Source of the DNA: Cyrtodaria siliqua
Taxonomy: Eukaryota; Mollusca; Bivalvia; Adapedonta; Hiatellidae
Assembly (NCBI GenBank): GCA_037043455.1
Contig: JAWPHD010005106.1
Coordinates: 106,597-170,596, forward strand
Length of the DNA stretch: 64,000 bases
Direction: 5' to 3'
How positions within the stretch are numbered: the stretch's first letter is position 1; each line of letters starts with the position of its first letter. Shown here piece by piece: positions 46,920 to 56,420 of the stretch. A model generated the notes under the pieces. The model did no database searches. It saw only the letters and a list, made by a program, of their open reading frames with translations, and had not been told where the DNA came from. The translations under genes and the position numbers were made by a program.

Positions 46920-47480
46920 AGGTGTGCAATAATTTTCGAACGCTATATCGTCATTTAATAGGTTTAATATTGCAGTCTTGGTTGAGACTGTTCATGAACG
47001 GTAGTGGAACATGCTTGCTATCTAGCCACGGGCTGAGCCGAAATCAATATTTAAAATGTCAACAGTACAAAAATTTGAGCCATCCCGAAGATGGTATGCA
47101 TATGATTGTGGAACCTTCAATGGGGCATTTTCATACCATACCATGGCCAGCGGCGTATGTTCCCAATTTCTACTAAAATGCTTTGCCCTAAACGAGAAAA
47201 CAATGGGCGAAATAAACAAAAAGGAATTTAGTTGGGAGCAGTGGTCATGAAGCCTGCGTATCACAAGTAACGGTCAAACGACACAATTAAAATGCAGACA
47301 ACATACTCTAAAGGCAATTAAGTAATATTCAGAATCTTTAAAGGTTACAGTATTGGAACCATCTATTCGAAATTAAAGTAAGAAAACAATTATTTGAGAA
47401 TGTACCACCGATATCTGTATATAAATATCGGGCTCAACGATCTCCAAAGATCGAAAGGAATAACAGTTCTCTGACCGCCT
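46920..47480 (-). mobile_element. Penelope-like terminal (pLTR-like) segment, inverted copy
   Basis: The reverse complement corresponds block by block to 52,440-52,960: the CGATCT/AGATCG hairpin (47,438-47,453), the CCGATAT/ATATCGG hairpin (47,408-47,431), TGATACGCAGG, GAGCAG..TGGTCATG-type sequence, CATCTTCGGGATGG, and near 46,967-47,041 the TTCATGAACAGTCTCAA block. Frames on either strand here are non-coding artefacts. Confidence 0.75.
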
Positions 47481-47599
47481 TTCTATTGATATCGCATTAT
47501 GTGGGACTCAATGCTATGTTTGTACTGTACTCCTACGTAGTTAGTTTGTGCCAGATCACTGAGAATGAACAACCATATCAATCACAGGTGTCAAGTTTA

Positions 47600-48240
47600 A
47601 AGAAGATATCCCGACAACAACAGACTCATTTTACAACATGTGTGCACCGTTTCTAAACCTACTGACGAAGATTTCTCAGAACCCATTTTACGCATATTTA
47701 ATCACGAATATTCTAAGAGCATTATTATATGACCTAAACATAAGTGATTGTGTAATGTATTTTGTGCGGTTATTTGGTGGATTAAAGCTGAATGACACAG
47801 ATGATCCGACAGAGTGTCGAGCCAATGATGACGTCTATCTTAATCATGAAAAGGAAAGTAATGCTTAATGAATGTCCGCAAACTTGTCTTTTCGCGTCTT
47901 TAATGGTTAAGTATTTTGCTGCTCTGACTTCTGACAAGTCATTGGTCACTTACTTTGTGGCTTGCTGTGCGTGTGTTGATAATATTCATATATAAATGCT
48001 CATCGTGGTGTTATACTTATTGGGATGACAATAGCATAAGAGTGAGGTTTGGTGCAAAACAGTACCTGGTTTAAACGTCAACAGAACTTTTCGCTTTTGA
48101 CTATTCCAATGTGGTACCCATATTGTAAACTATTTTAAGCTATTGGTGTCGCAGTTCTAAACACGCCAGGTTCTAGTGATCACCAAACATTACTCTTACA
48201 CTATTTTTATCCCAGTAAAACGGGACAATGTAAATAATGA
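47600..48240 (+). mobile_element. Penelope-like 3' region, diverged copy
   Basis: GATGACGTCTATCTT (47,828), TCTTTAATGGTTAAGTATT, GACAAGTCATTGG and GAGGTTTGGTGCA align with 52,045-52,360 and 61,045-61,360. Upstream, 47,640-47,780 resembles the dispersed block at 34,240-34,560. No protein. Confidence 0.6.
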
Positions 48241-48585
48241 AATACCCGCCACGGCCAAGATATATCCGCTAAGAAATAGGCAGCATTAGTATAAACAATC
48301 ATGCATATATGACTATTACATAGTGGTTTGAGTAGTATAGAAAATCAGGGTATAGGCGCAGTTATACCCCGCAGGCCCAAACTTGCAAGCATTCAAATGT
48401 GTCAACCGCAGCTCTCAACCGAAGTACACCATCGTTAAAGCTTTTAACACATTTTAAATTGCTTGAGTGAACCCGCTCGGGAAAACTATGCAAATACCCC
48501 CATTATCTGTACTACTTACCAATCCGGTTTATCAATTCGTCACCTCCTTTTACAAATAACTAATAACTGAAAACATTTAAAATCA
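48241..48585. other. No feature recognised
   Basis: Spacer between the Penelope-type piece and the Polinton remains. Confidence 0.4.
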
Positions 48586-48855
48586 TCAAACAAAGTTAGA
48601 CCGAACCGGACAGTAGTCTTCATCATCGCTATACATATCATATTTTATCATGGAATATTTTAATTTTCTACATTTTGCTATCTTGTATTTTATTTCAAGA
48701 AGCCAAATATTCAGCATTTGTTGATAATAATCCAATTTAGCCAGCAATCTTTTTCGCCTATTGACTTGGTTTTTTTTGGTGTCTATAAAACCCACACGAA
48801 CTCCCTCAAATTCTACTTGGTCCCTGCCTGCCTTCCATTTTTTTTCTATATTCAT
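48586..48855 (-). pseudogene. Unassigned Lys-rich frame downstream of the Polinton integrase
   Basis: This 89-codon charged frame (RRKRLLAKLDYYQQ, ending SDDEDYCPVRSNFV) lies ~100 bp downstream of the integrase on the same strand. It could be a coiled-coil or DNA-binding Polinton accessory protein, but no family is recognised. The neighbouring minus frame (48,800-48,910) also reads as a Lys/Glu-rich helix, suggesting a frameshift. Confidence 0.3.
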
Positions 48856-48949
48856 CTTTCAAATTTTCAAGTTTTTTGCAAATCTTGTCTCTACTTTCTT
48901 GTCCCATTATAATATAATAATATATTATGTTTTTATATCTTTAACTCGC

Positions 48950-49840
48950 TTTTATGTCTTGAATGTCCTTGAACGGAACCCAACTATTAAAATCATCATT
49001 ATAACCCTTTCACTTAACCAACGATTGTTTCTTTTTATAATCACGTCTTATAACTGTTTCAATTCTAAATACATACATACAGCTTTTATCATTTCCAATT
49101 CATAGAAGCTTCCATCAATCTTTTGATTGTTTAACCTTTTATTTCATATGTTATAGGATTTTTTGTTTTGAATTTTATCAATAACATATTTCTTCCGTCC
49201 AATTTGATGTATACCCTTTCTCAAAGTTTTTTATATTTACTGATTCTAACTTCGTCTCCTATTTTAATGTTGTGCTTAATTTGATTGCTTTTCATCTTTC
49301 CATACTAGTTGAAATACACCTCTCCTTTATTTTTAACGTCACTTGCTTCAATCGGTGTCATTTTAATACTATGGTGTTTTGTATTATTATACTTATCAAC
49401 TATTGTTTGCTGTAAACTATTTCCACATCTTCTCTTTTAATGTTCGATTTAACCGATCAATTACTACAGCTCTTCCAAAATTAAACGTCTGATACATTTC
49501 AATATCATTATCATCAAGAAATTGCTTAAACGTTTTATTATAAAAAGTATACCCTGATCAACCCAAATAAATGTACACCGCCTTCCTGTCCTTATGATCT
49601 TTTGGAAAGCTTTGGTAATTGTTATACCAGTTTTATTTTGAACAGGTATAAACCAAGCAAATTTACTAAATACATCAGTGACAGTAAGCAAGTATGTAAT
49701 ACCTTTATTCTACTTTGAAAATGATTGCATATCAACTAAATCAGCCGACAAAATTTTATCAATTTCATTAACAATTACATGGCGTTGTGTGAACTTTCTT
49801 CATATAGGTTTATGCAGTTTTTCGGCTAACTTATGAGTCC
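48950..49840 (-). pseudogene. Polinton integrase (rve/DDE type with chromodomain-like C-terminus)
   Basis: Retroviral-type integrase that inserts Polinton DNA. N-terminal part near 49,800 reads AEKLHKPI and ADLVDMQSFSK. The catalytic start LTVTDVFSKFAWFIPVQNKTG lies at 49,691-49,630 with the first Asp, and WVDQG at ~49,565 carries the second. DRLNRTLKEKMW (49,400) and YNNTKHHSIKMTPIEAS (~49,350) follow, then DEVRISKYKK (~49,235). A chromodomain-like end GYNDDFNSWVPFKDI is at ~48,955-49,000. Frame changes occur at least near 49,520, 49,390, 49,180 and 49,050, plus in-frame stops, so it is inactive. The motif order is complete enough that the assignment is firm. Confidence 0.9.
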
Positions 49841-49843
49841 ATC

Positions 49844-50190
49844 TCAACACATTCTTGTGTTTTGATGCTCCAAGTCAAAGTTCGATTTAGTACTAATAAC
49901 CGGCTTGAATATCAGATTCTTAGCGATTTTTTCTCCAAGTGATTTAGACTTACTAGTTTTTAAACCGGTCAGCATATTTTTTTCACACATTGATTTATTA
50001 CTAGGATTTTCGTCATAACAATAATCATGCTCTTTACAAATAGCATCTAATTCAAAAAGATGGTTTCCCACTGTCAAGTGGGATACCCGGACCGCAATAT
50101 TTATTACCAGGAATTGTTAGCCCCCTTTTAGGTAATAAAGGGAGTAAAGCTTTATGGATATCAATGTTTTCACATTGTGTGCTTTTGGTC
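49844..50190 (-). pseudogene. Phospholipase A2-like protein (parvovirus VP1u-type domain) of the Polinton
   Basis: The minus frame 50,077-49,844 contains ELDAICKEHDYCYDENP, with the D..C..HD..Y signature of the PLA2-like domain otherwise known from parvovirus VP1 unique regions. There the His-Asp pair is catalytic and lipid cleavage helps the particle leave endosomes. A calcium-loop-like YCGPG motif is readable immediately upstream (~50,090) in another frame, so a frameshift separates loop and active site. The tail is Lys-rich. It lies just upstream of the integrase on the same strand. Its presence fits virus-like Polinton relatives; the role here is inferred, and the gene is broken. Confidence 0.7.
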
Positions 50191-50194
50191 CCTC

Positions 50195-50480
50195 CTGATA
50201 AAGCAGCTAATAATGTACTTATTGTTTGACGCCAACATTACGTCAATGTTTTATCTCTGGAACTCGGTAGCACTAATTCATATACTCCAGTTCATTCTAC
50301 TGAGGATGATGTTATTTCCGCACATATCACTCGGTGGACTATTTTCAAGGCTGGTGTAGACGAAAAGCAGAACAAACTGCCAACTGGATTCCTAAATTAC
50401 ATAAAAATCCGTATAAGGCCCGCTTTATTTCGAATTCTAGTGCCTGCACCACCACAAACATCTCCAAACTCTTAACTTCT
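50195..50480 (+). pseudogene. Penelope-like RT, N-terminal part
   Basis: VPPDKAANN is readable at ~50,190-50,215, followed with frameshifts by a segment ending WIPKLHKNPYKARFIS and SSACTTTNISKLLTSC (50,377-50,490). These are the pre-palm and fingers motifs of a reverse transcriptase family with TVGIPMGTNCAP-type palms. The coding is interrupted at ~50,480 by an inverted piece of the same family's 3' end, and resumes near 50,790. Confidence 0.7.
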
Positions 50481-50720
50481 TGTCGTTAATAGACAAACAT
50501 CAAACGCCACCGTTCCAATGGGCTTTAGGCGTTATCATAGGGTTCACAGCCTGTCCGGTCATCGTACAATTAAAGAGGAAAACATAGTGGCGATCTGTAA
50601 AAGGGTCCACCATAAAGCATGCAGTACGTTGCAGAATGACAGGGTCATAACCTCTTTTGATAAATTTTTTAAGTTTAAGTTTCATCTATAACCAATTATG
50701 ACTTCTCTACACTATATACA
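50480..50720 (-). repeat. Inverted fragment of the Penelope-like 3' end inside its own RT gene
   Basis: On the minus strand the frame 50,685-50,500 reads KKFIKRGYDPVILQRTACF, VDPFTDRHYVFLFNCTMTG. This is the C-terminal segment that normally follows the RT, as at 51,930-52,040 on the plus strand. It replaces or interrupts the RT between fingers and palm. Confidence 0.75.
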
Positions 50721-50759
50721 ACATTACCACATCGCCTTATCAAAGACAAACTTATTGCT

Positions 50760-51950
50760 CTTATTAAAAAAACATTCGCTGGAAAATACTGCATTTTTTG
50801 GCCTGTAATAATATTAAAGCGTTCTTTACTATGTGGGCTTGCCAAGAAGTTTGTGAAAGACTCATCTTCCTATTAGATAATATTTTCGTCAGGTATGAAA
50901 CGACCGTTTATAGACAAAATGTTGGTATCTCTGTGTTGGGTACGAACTGTGCACGCCTTATCGTAGATTTGTTTTTATATTGCTATGAAAGAGATTTCAT
51001 GTTGAGTCTTTCACCAGATACCCAGTAAGATGTTATTGAGGCCTTTAATGACATCCCTCGGTATCTGGATGACATATTAAACATTGACAAACCTTTCTTT
51101 CCTACTATGGTTAAAAATATATACCCTAAAGAATTTCAACTTAACAAAGCTAATATTTATGATACTAACGCTTCTTTTCTTGAGAGCGCAGTCGGTAGCG
51201 CGGCGTATTTGTAAGCGGAGGCTCCGGGGTCAATCCTCCGTGGTGCCACTAAGTTTCGTCGGTGTGTTCTTGGGCAAGACACTTTCCCTTAGACTCGTCC
51301 GTCGGATGGGGACGTAAACCGGGCGGTCCCGTGTATCGGTCTATCCTCCGAGCACGTTAAAGAATCATAGGAATCTATTCGATAATAAGAGTAGGGCACG
51401 GTTCCAGGATTCCTATGTATTCTTCCCCTCTCTCTGGGGCGGCTCTAAATAACCTATACGAGTACTGTGTTGATGAGCCGTTAAACAAAAATCAATTCAA
51501 TTCTTGATTTACATCTCTCCATTGAAAATGGTGAAATAATTAGCAAAATATATGACAAGAGAGATGATTTTAATTTTGATATTGTTAATTATCCTCATTT
51601 AGATGGGGATGTTCCCCGAACAACTTCTTATGATGTTTAAGGGTCTCAACTTATTCTTTTTGTCTAGAGCTTGTACTGGAGTTCGGGACTTTAATATTCG
51701 TAATATGTGTATAACCAAAAAGCTACACCATCAGGGTTACCGTTACCATAAACTTCGTAAAACCTTTACAAAATGTTCTAATCGTAACCCTGATCTTCTT
51801 TCCAAATTTAAAAGTAATTTAAGTACTCTTCTGCGACAAGAACTATCACAACCTGACGTCTGTGGTGACTCTAGTTACAAACTCCGTAAGATCCTTGGCC
51901 ATGATCACTTTCATACTCTCTTTGTAAACTTGATATGACCCTATCATTTT
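50760..51950 (+). pseudogene. Penelope-like reverse transcriptase, palm to C-terminus (split by a SINE)
   Basis: The palm part 50,798-51,028 reads FLLDNIFVRYETTVYRQNVG and GTNCARLIVDLFLYCYERDF. After a stop, PRYLDDILNI (~51,055) holds the Asp-Asp pair, then YPKEFQLNKANIYDTNASFL to 51,183. A SINE (51,184-51,500) sits exactly in the next codon; removing one copy of its 7-bp target duplication restores the frame into LDLHLSIENGEIISKIYDKR and DFNFDIVNYPHLDGD. The frame then shifts near 51,610 and 51,640, and IRNMCITKKLHHQGYRYHKL and LRQELSQPDVCGDSSYKLRK follow to ~51,930. Family call (Penelope-like, apparently without a GIY-YIG domain) is inference; an RT is certain. Confidence 0.75.
51184..51500 (+). 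mobile_element. SINE family A, copy 3, inserted in the Penelope-like RT
   Basis: It matches 38,253-38,566 from CGCAGTCGGTAGCGCGGCG through CACTTTCCCTTAG and CTCTCTCTGGGGCGGCTCTA to the TCAATTCAA tail, but lacks ~13 bp of the head, including part of box A. The target duplication TTCTTGA is at 51,177-51,183 and 51,501-51,507. The insertion post-dates the RT element. Confidence 0.92.
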
Positions 51951-52998
51951 GCAATGCATTGCATGCTTGGTGGTGGACCCATTTACCGTTCGCCACTATA
52001 CTTTCCTTTTTAATTGTGCGATGACCGGACAGGCTGTGGACCCTATGATGACGTCTACCTAAAGTCCAAAAGGAAGGTGACGTTTGATGTTTGTCTGCAG
52101 TCTTGTCTTGTCGTGCCCTCAATGGTTTATTCTCTTGTTGCTCTGGCTTCTGCCAAGTCATTGAGTACGTTCTTTATGGCTTTCTAGGCTATTGTTGTTT
52201 TTGTATTTATATATACACGAGCATCTTTGTGTTTTACTTATAATGCCTCTTAATGCTGCCTTGTTGGTTAGAGAATAGTTCATGGCGGGGATTTCTTTAT
52301 TTACACTGTCCAGTTGTATTGGGTTGACAGTAGGGTAAGTGTGAGATTGGTGCACCTTAGTATTTGGATTAAACCCCCAGCGGTCATTTCTGCCACTGAC
52401 TGTGCAGTGTGGCGGCAGTAAAACGTCTCCCCGCGCTTGCAATCAGTACTGTTATTCATTCGATCTTTGGAGATCGCTGAGTCCGATACTTATATTTAGT
52501 TATCGGTGGTACATTTTCAATTAATTTTGTTTTCTTACTTAATTTTTGATTCGGTGGTTCCACTACTCCGGCCGATAAAAGGCTCTGGGTATTGTTTAAC
52601 CACTTATAGGATATGTTGTCTGCTTTTTAATTTAGTCTTTTGGCTGTTCCTTGTGATACGCAGGGTTCATAACCGCTGCTCCCAACTAAATTCCATTATG
52701 TTTATTTCGCTCTTCGGGGCATTTAATTTTATTAGATACTGGGACCATACGCCGTTCGACATGGGGAAGCAAATAACTCCATGTCCACCGCCGTATGCAT
52801 GCCATCTTCGGGATGGTTAAAATTGTGTACTATTGATTTTATGAATATTGAGTTCTGCTCAACCCGAGGCTAGAGGGCGTGAGCGGTAGCTAGCATATTT
52901 CACTACCGCTCATGAACAGTCTCAATCAAACCGAGATTGCAATATTTCGTATGTGTCGTGCTCGGCCGTTTTCAAAGGTCCATTATCATACTATTTTG
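51930..52998 (+). mobile_element. Penelope-like 3' region and terminal (pLTR-like) segment with four hairpins
   Basis: Follows the RT directly. It has the C-terminal segment (VVDPFTVRHYTFLFNC in one frame, ~51,970), then non-coding sequence shared with 47,816-48,140 and 61,030-61,400. After that come TGCAGTGTGGCGGCAGTAAAA, hairpin H3 CGATCT-TTGG-AGATCG (52,461-52,476), H4 CCGATA/TATCGG (52,483-52,506), H1 GAGCGGTAG/CTACCGCTC (52,881-52,911) and H2 AGTCTC/GAGATT (52,918-52,938). The same hairpins recur in other copies with altered but still complementary stems. Open frames in this stretch are not conserved. Confidence 0.75.
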
Positions 52999-54170
52999 TA
53001 AACCATTTCCACGGTCAACTCTGAAATAAAATGAAAAGAAAAAAATGATATCGTGATTCGGTTTATTTCTCCCTGCAAAGTAATCTCCATTTACAGAATA
53101 TACTTTCAGTCGTTTCAACCATTCCCGGAAGGCGTCTTCATAGTCTGTTTTAGGGATACCCGCCAGGCACTGATACACAGCTGACCGAGTGCTTGTCGCG
53201 AGGTGTAGCGCCGTCCAGATAGATGTTTTTTTTCAATCTTGGAAACAAGGAAAAGTCACACGGTGCCAGATCTGGTGAATAAGGTGGATGTGGAAGTCAC
53301 TTTTTCTTCTTTCAAATAATCCGTCACAACAGCCGACTTGTGTGCAGGGGCGTTATCATGCAATAGCTGGATATGACGCATTCCGGTGACTGGTCGGCGT
53401 TTCTTGTAGTATTAGTTTAGTTTCGTCAGTACAAAATGTTTGTAGTATAGTCCAGTGACCGACCTTCCTATTGGAACTGCGATCTGAATTGCAGGACCTT
53501 GGCTGGTAAAGAAAACTGCATGCATTTTTCGTACTTTGTGTTCTCTTAGCAATACACGGCCTCCGTTCGCGTTTTGTTGCCCAAATCTTATTATTGACCT
53601 TTCGCTGTGGTTCAAAATAGTTAACCCAGGTTTCATCTCCTGTTACTATGTCTGCAAATTTCCGGGTGTCGTATTTTGGGTACATTTTTAAAAGTTTACG
53701 AGCAGTTAAAACACGGTATCGCTTTTGCTCTTGCGTCAGAAGATGAGCTATCCATCTGGCTGAAATGCGTCGCACTTTCAAAATATTCTTAAGAGTATTA
53801 TAAGTCGTTCCTGAGTAGATCCCTGCGACTGACTCATGCTATCTGATGAGTGGTCAATCTCGAATCTTGCTTTGATATGTGCTTGACTTTTTTAGTGTTT
53901 TTTGGAGTGATGGCGGAACGGGGTCTGCCAGATGTCAAGCCATCCAGAATGGATTCCAGACCGGATTTAAATTTCCGAATCCATTTGGTAACAGTCATAT
54001 ATGATACTTCTTTATCTCCATAAACACTACTTACCTCTTTGAAAACTTCTTTTGCACGTAATCCAATTTTGCAACGCGCCTTAATGTACCCTCTGAATAC
54101 TATTTTCAGCTCTCTTTCCAACCATATTTTACTACAGTGTATATGACTAGGTGTTTTCACGAACTAAACA
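52975..54170 (-). pseudogene. Mariner transposase (DD34D type), frameshifted
   Basis: The N-terminal HTH frame 54,160-53,834 reads FRGYIKARCKIGLRAKEVF, YGDKEVSYMTVTKWIRKFKS and DGLTSGRPRSA, typical of mariner paired HTH domains. The catalytic part 53,781-53,356 has IVTGDETWVNYFEPQRKVNN, carrying the first Asp. LLHDNAPAHKSAVV (~53,340-53,375) has the second and YSPDLAPCDFSLFP (~53,245-53,290) the third. The C-terminal CLAGIPKTDYEDAFREWLKR (53,178-53,100) and NGDYF finish the protein at ~53,080. At least three frame changes (near 53,810, 53,450 and 53,290) disable it. Terminal inverted repeats were not resolved. It would cut and paste at TA sites. Confidence 0.9.
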
Positions 54171-54198
54171 TATTTATTTATAAAACTCGCACACACCT

Positions 54199-54500
54199 GA
54201 GTTGATTTCTCACTCGACTAGCACACTGTAAATCAATTAAACCCTTGGTGAAATTGAAATCAGTTACACAAGCAATAGAAACGGTAAATAAACTCCTAAT
54301 TGCTTGCGAATAAAAAGTATAATTAAGCGGTAAACAAACACGCAATATACAGTTGAGTTCTCACTCGACTAACACACTGAAATCAATTAAACCCTTGGTT
54401 AAATTGAAATCAGTTATACAAGCAATGGTAAACAAATTCGTAATTGCTTGCGAATAAAAAGTATATTTAAGCGGTAAACAAACACGCAATATGCAGTGTA
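54199..54500. repeat. 151-bp tandem duplication
   Basis: TTCTCACTCGACTA begins at 54,207 and 54,358 (second copy with C-T-A-A variants). Both copies include CAATTAAACCCTTGGT, TTGCTTGCGAATAAAAAGTA and AAGCGGTAAACAAACACGCA. It adjoins the 5' side of the mariner and might include its terminal region. Confidence 0.85.
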
Positions 54501-55190
54501 TATACACAAACACATAATTCACTATATGTGAATGTGATGGTTTGAAGACCAGCTCTTTAAAGTAGAGAATATTGAAGATTGGTTAACCATTTGAATCGAC
54601 TATTTGTGTTACCCAAGTGAGTGTAGCTTAGTGTATTTATTACACAAAGAGATTAAACGATTGCACGAAAATCTCACCAGGTCAAGAACTGGAGAATTGT
54701 AATAAAATAGCATACACACTCAAAGCGATTACAACACGCAGTACCTGTTACAATACAACAAATTGCAACAAACTTACAATACACTGAAAACAGATAATGT
54801 CCAGTAGGTGATTGTAAGATATTTTAACATAACTTATCTAAGGTATTCTTTATGGTTAATACAGATACAGCTCACATATTAGTATTACACATAATATAGC
54901 TGAGTACACTATACATTGTTTAGAGATAATCGCCTACTCTAATTTGGAACTTGGTGTGAATACAGTATTAAGGATATACACATATGATAATCCATTAAAA
55001 TATACTGTAAAATGCAGAGAAAAACACTCGGGGTAAGTGTCCCAATGGGATGTCACCAACTGGGAAGGCGAACCCTTTGAGGTCAGCTGGGCCTTCTGCT
55101 TTGGCCAGATGCTTGCAAACCCCTTCAACATTAGAATGAATAGATTTACAAATCCCTGAAATCTCACGACTTGCGCGTGCGCAGTTAATT
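54501..55190. other. No gene recognised
   Basis: AT-rich insert between the mariner-associated duplication and the Polinton coding. The minus frame 54,934-55,167 has no domain. Confidence 0.4.
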
Positions 55191-55199
55191 AGTTATAAA

Positions 55200-55690
55200 A
55201 CGAATAACATTATATTTTGAATGTCCCACGTACCTTTGGAGCAAATCTAGCAACTGCTGGTATATCGTTTTAGTTAGCAAGTCAGCTAAAGCTCCTAAAA
55301 CGCCTCCATTTTGTGACTGAGACCTCATTTGTGATTTTGATATATGTATGTCTAAACTATGTCAGTTGGTATTATCTATAATAATATTCTTAATCTGAGT
55401 AGCTGTCAGCAGCAAAGGAAAATCCACAGTTAGTTTGCTATTCTTTAACCTGAGTGATAATTCACTTTTGTTTCATATGCTTTTGCTAAACTTCTTTTTT
55501 TGTCCTTTTGTTGAATTTACTGAATAAGCTGTGTAATTCATATTTCCAATAGTATCAATAACAACATCTTCTTCAAACAGAATCAGAGCATAAACTTTGT
55601 AAGAAGTTGCACTGCAGAAAGTACATTTAGTCTGTATCTTAAAGTTAGTTGCTTTGGTGTCCATACTGACTTAATCACTTCTATAGCTTA
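55200..55690 (-). pseudogene. Polinton small capsid-associated protein candidate
   Basis: The minus frame starting at 55,664 (MDTKATNFKI.., 63 codons), and after frame changes the stretch to 55,200, read as a short protein. Its middle carries DFPLLLTATQIKNII and its end SKSQMRSQSQNGGVLGALAD, followed by a hydrophobic LL.KTI segment. Small basic proteins with a Gln/Gly-rich ..GG-L-LA.LL tail are frequent in Polintons and have been compared with adenovirus minor core or capsid proteins (pVI/pX type). That comparison is from memory of the family and is tentative. It sits next to the packaging ATPase on the same strand, consistent with a morphogenesis module. Confidence 0.5.
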
Positions 55691-55694
55691 AATC

Positions 55695-56275
55695 AAAATA
55701 TATCCTACCAAAAAGCGTGCTAAAAAAAAGTTACGCTTTCAAATAAAGAAAGTCGTACTGTTTGTCAGTTTCTTTTTTGTACTGATCTTTGCTACCGTCT
55801 TGTTCTCTAGAAAGCATGTTAATTTATTCTTTACTTGGAGTTGCAAAGAATATATAATGAGAACAATTTAATCGAATGTCTTTAGAAGTTTTGTAATAAG
55901 ACTGTTAAATAAATTACACAAAAGTTTTTATGTCTACCTTGGATAAAATAATTAATAATATTATTTTAATTACGTTCACAAACATAATCGTCAAAAATAG
56001 CTATAGTAAGAGTTTCGGAGTCTCAGTCATTCCTATGGATAATTTCATCATTTGAACATTTTAATATGTCTTCGACTGGCATTTTATTCTGTTTTGCTAT
56101 TTTTTCCAGTTTTTGTGATAAGACATGATTACAAGTTTTTAGCAAATAAAAAAATAAATCTTGTCATGGTACACTACCGGTTTTAACAACATGTGAACTA
56201 ATGTATTTTTTTACCAGAACCGTAATTACCACATATAAGAATTCTAAAACAAGAGTCTGGCATAAAGTCTTATAT
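55695..56275 (-). pseudogene. Polinton packaging ATPase (FtsK/HerA-type)
   Basis: Reading leftward from 56,275: MPDSCFRILICGNYGSGK gives the Walker A (P-loop) at ~56,209-56,236. KIAKQNKMPVEDILKC lies near 56,060-56,110. IAIFDDYVCE at ~55,970-56,000 is the Walker B with its acidic pair. YFIQGRHKN (~55,920-55,945) and QSYYKTSKDIRLNCSHYIFF (~55,830-55,890) complete the fold's conserved C-terminal part. The enzyme drives DNA into virus-like capsids in relatives. Stops near 56,020, 55,960 and 55,900 and a truncated N-terminus show it is dead. Confidence 0.85.
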
Positions 56276-56280
56276 ATCTG

Positions 56281-56420
56281 CTAGAGGGCGTGAGCGGTAG
56301 CTAGCATATTTCACTACCGTTCATTAACAGTCTCAATCAAACCGACACTGCAATATTTCGCATGTGTCGTGTTCTGCCATTTCCAAAGGTCCACTCTCAT
56401 ACTATTTTGTTAAAGATGTT
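56281..56420 (+). mobile_element. Penelope-like terminal hairpin segment (solo)
   Basis: CTAGAGGGCGTGAGCGGTAG begins a copy of the H1-H2 segment (56,292-56,349) and continues to TCATACTATTTTGTTA, like 52,870-52,998. In this copy H1 keeps pairing through a G-T wobble, while H2 is disrupted (AGTCTC against GACACT). It lies between the divergently arranged Polinton gene groups. Confidence 0.75.
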
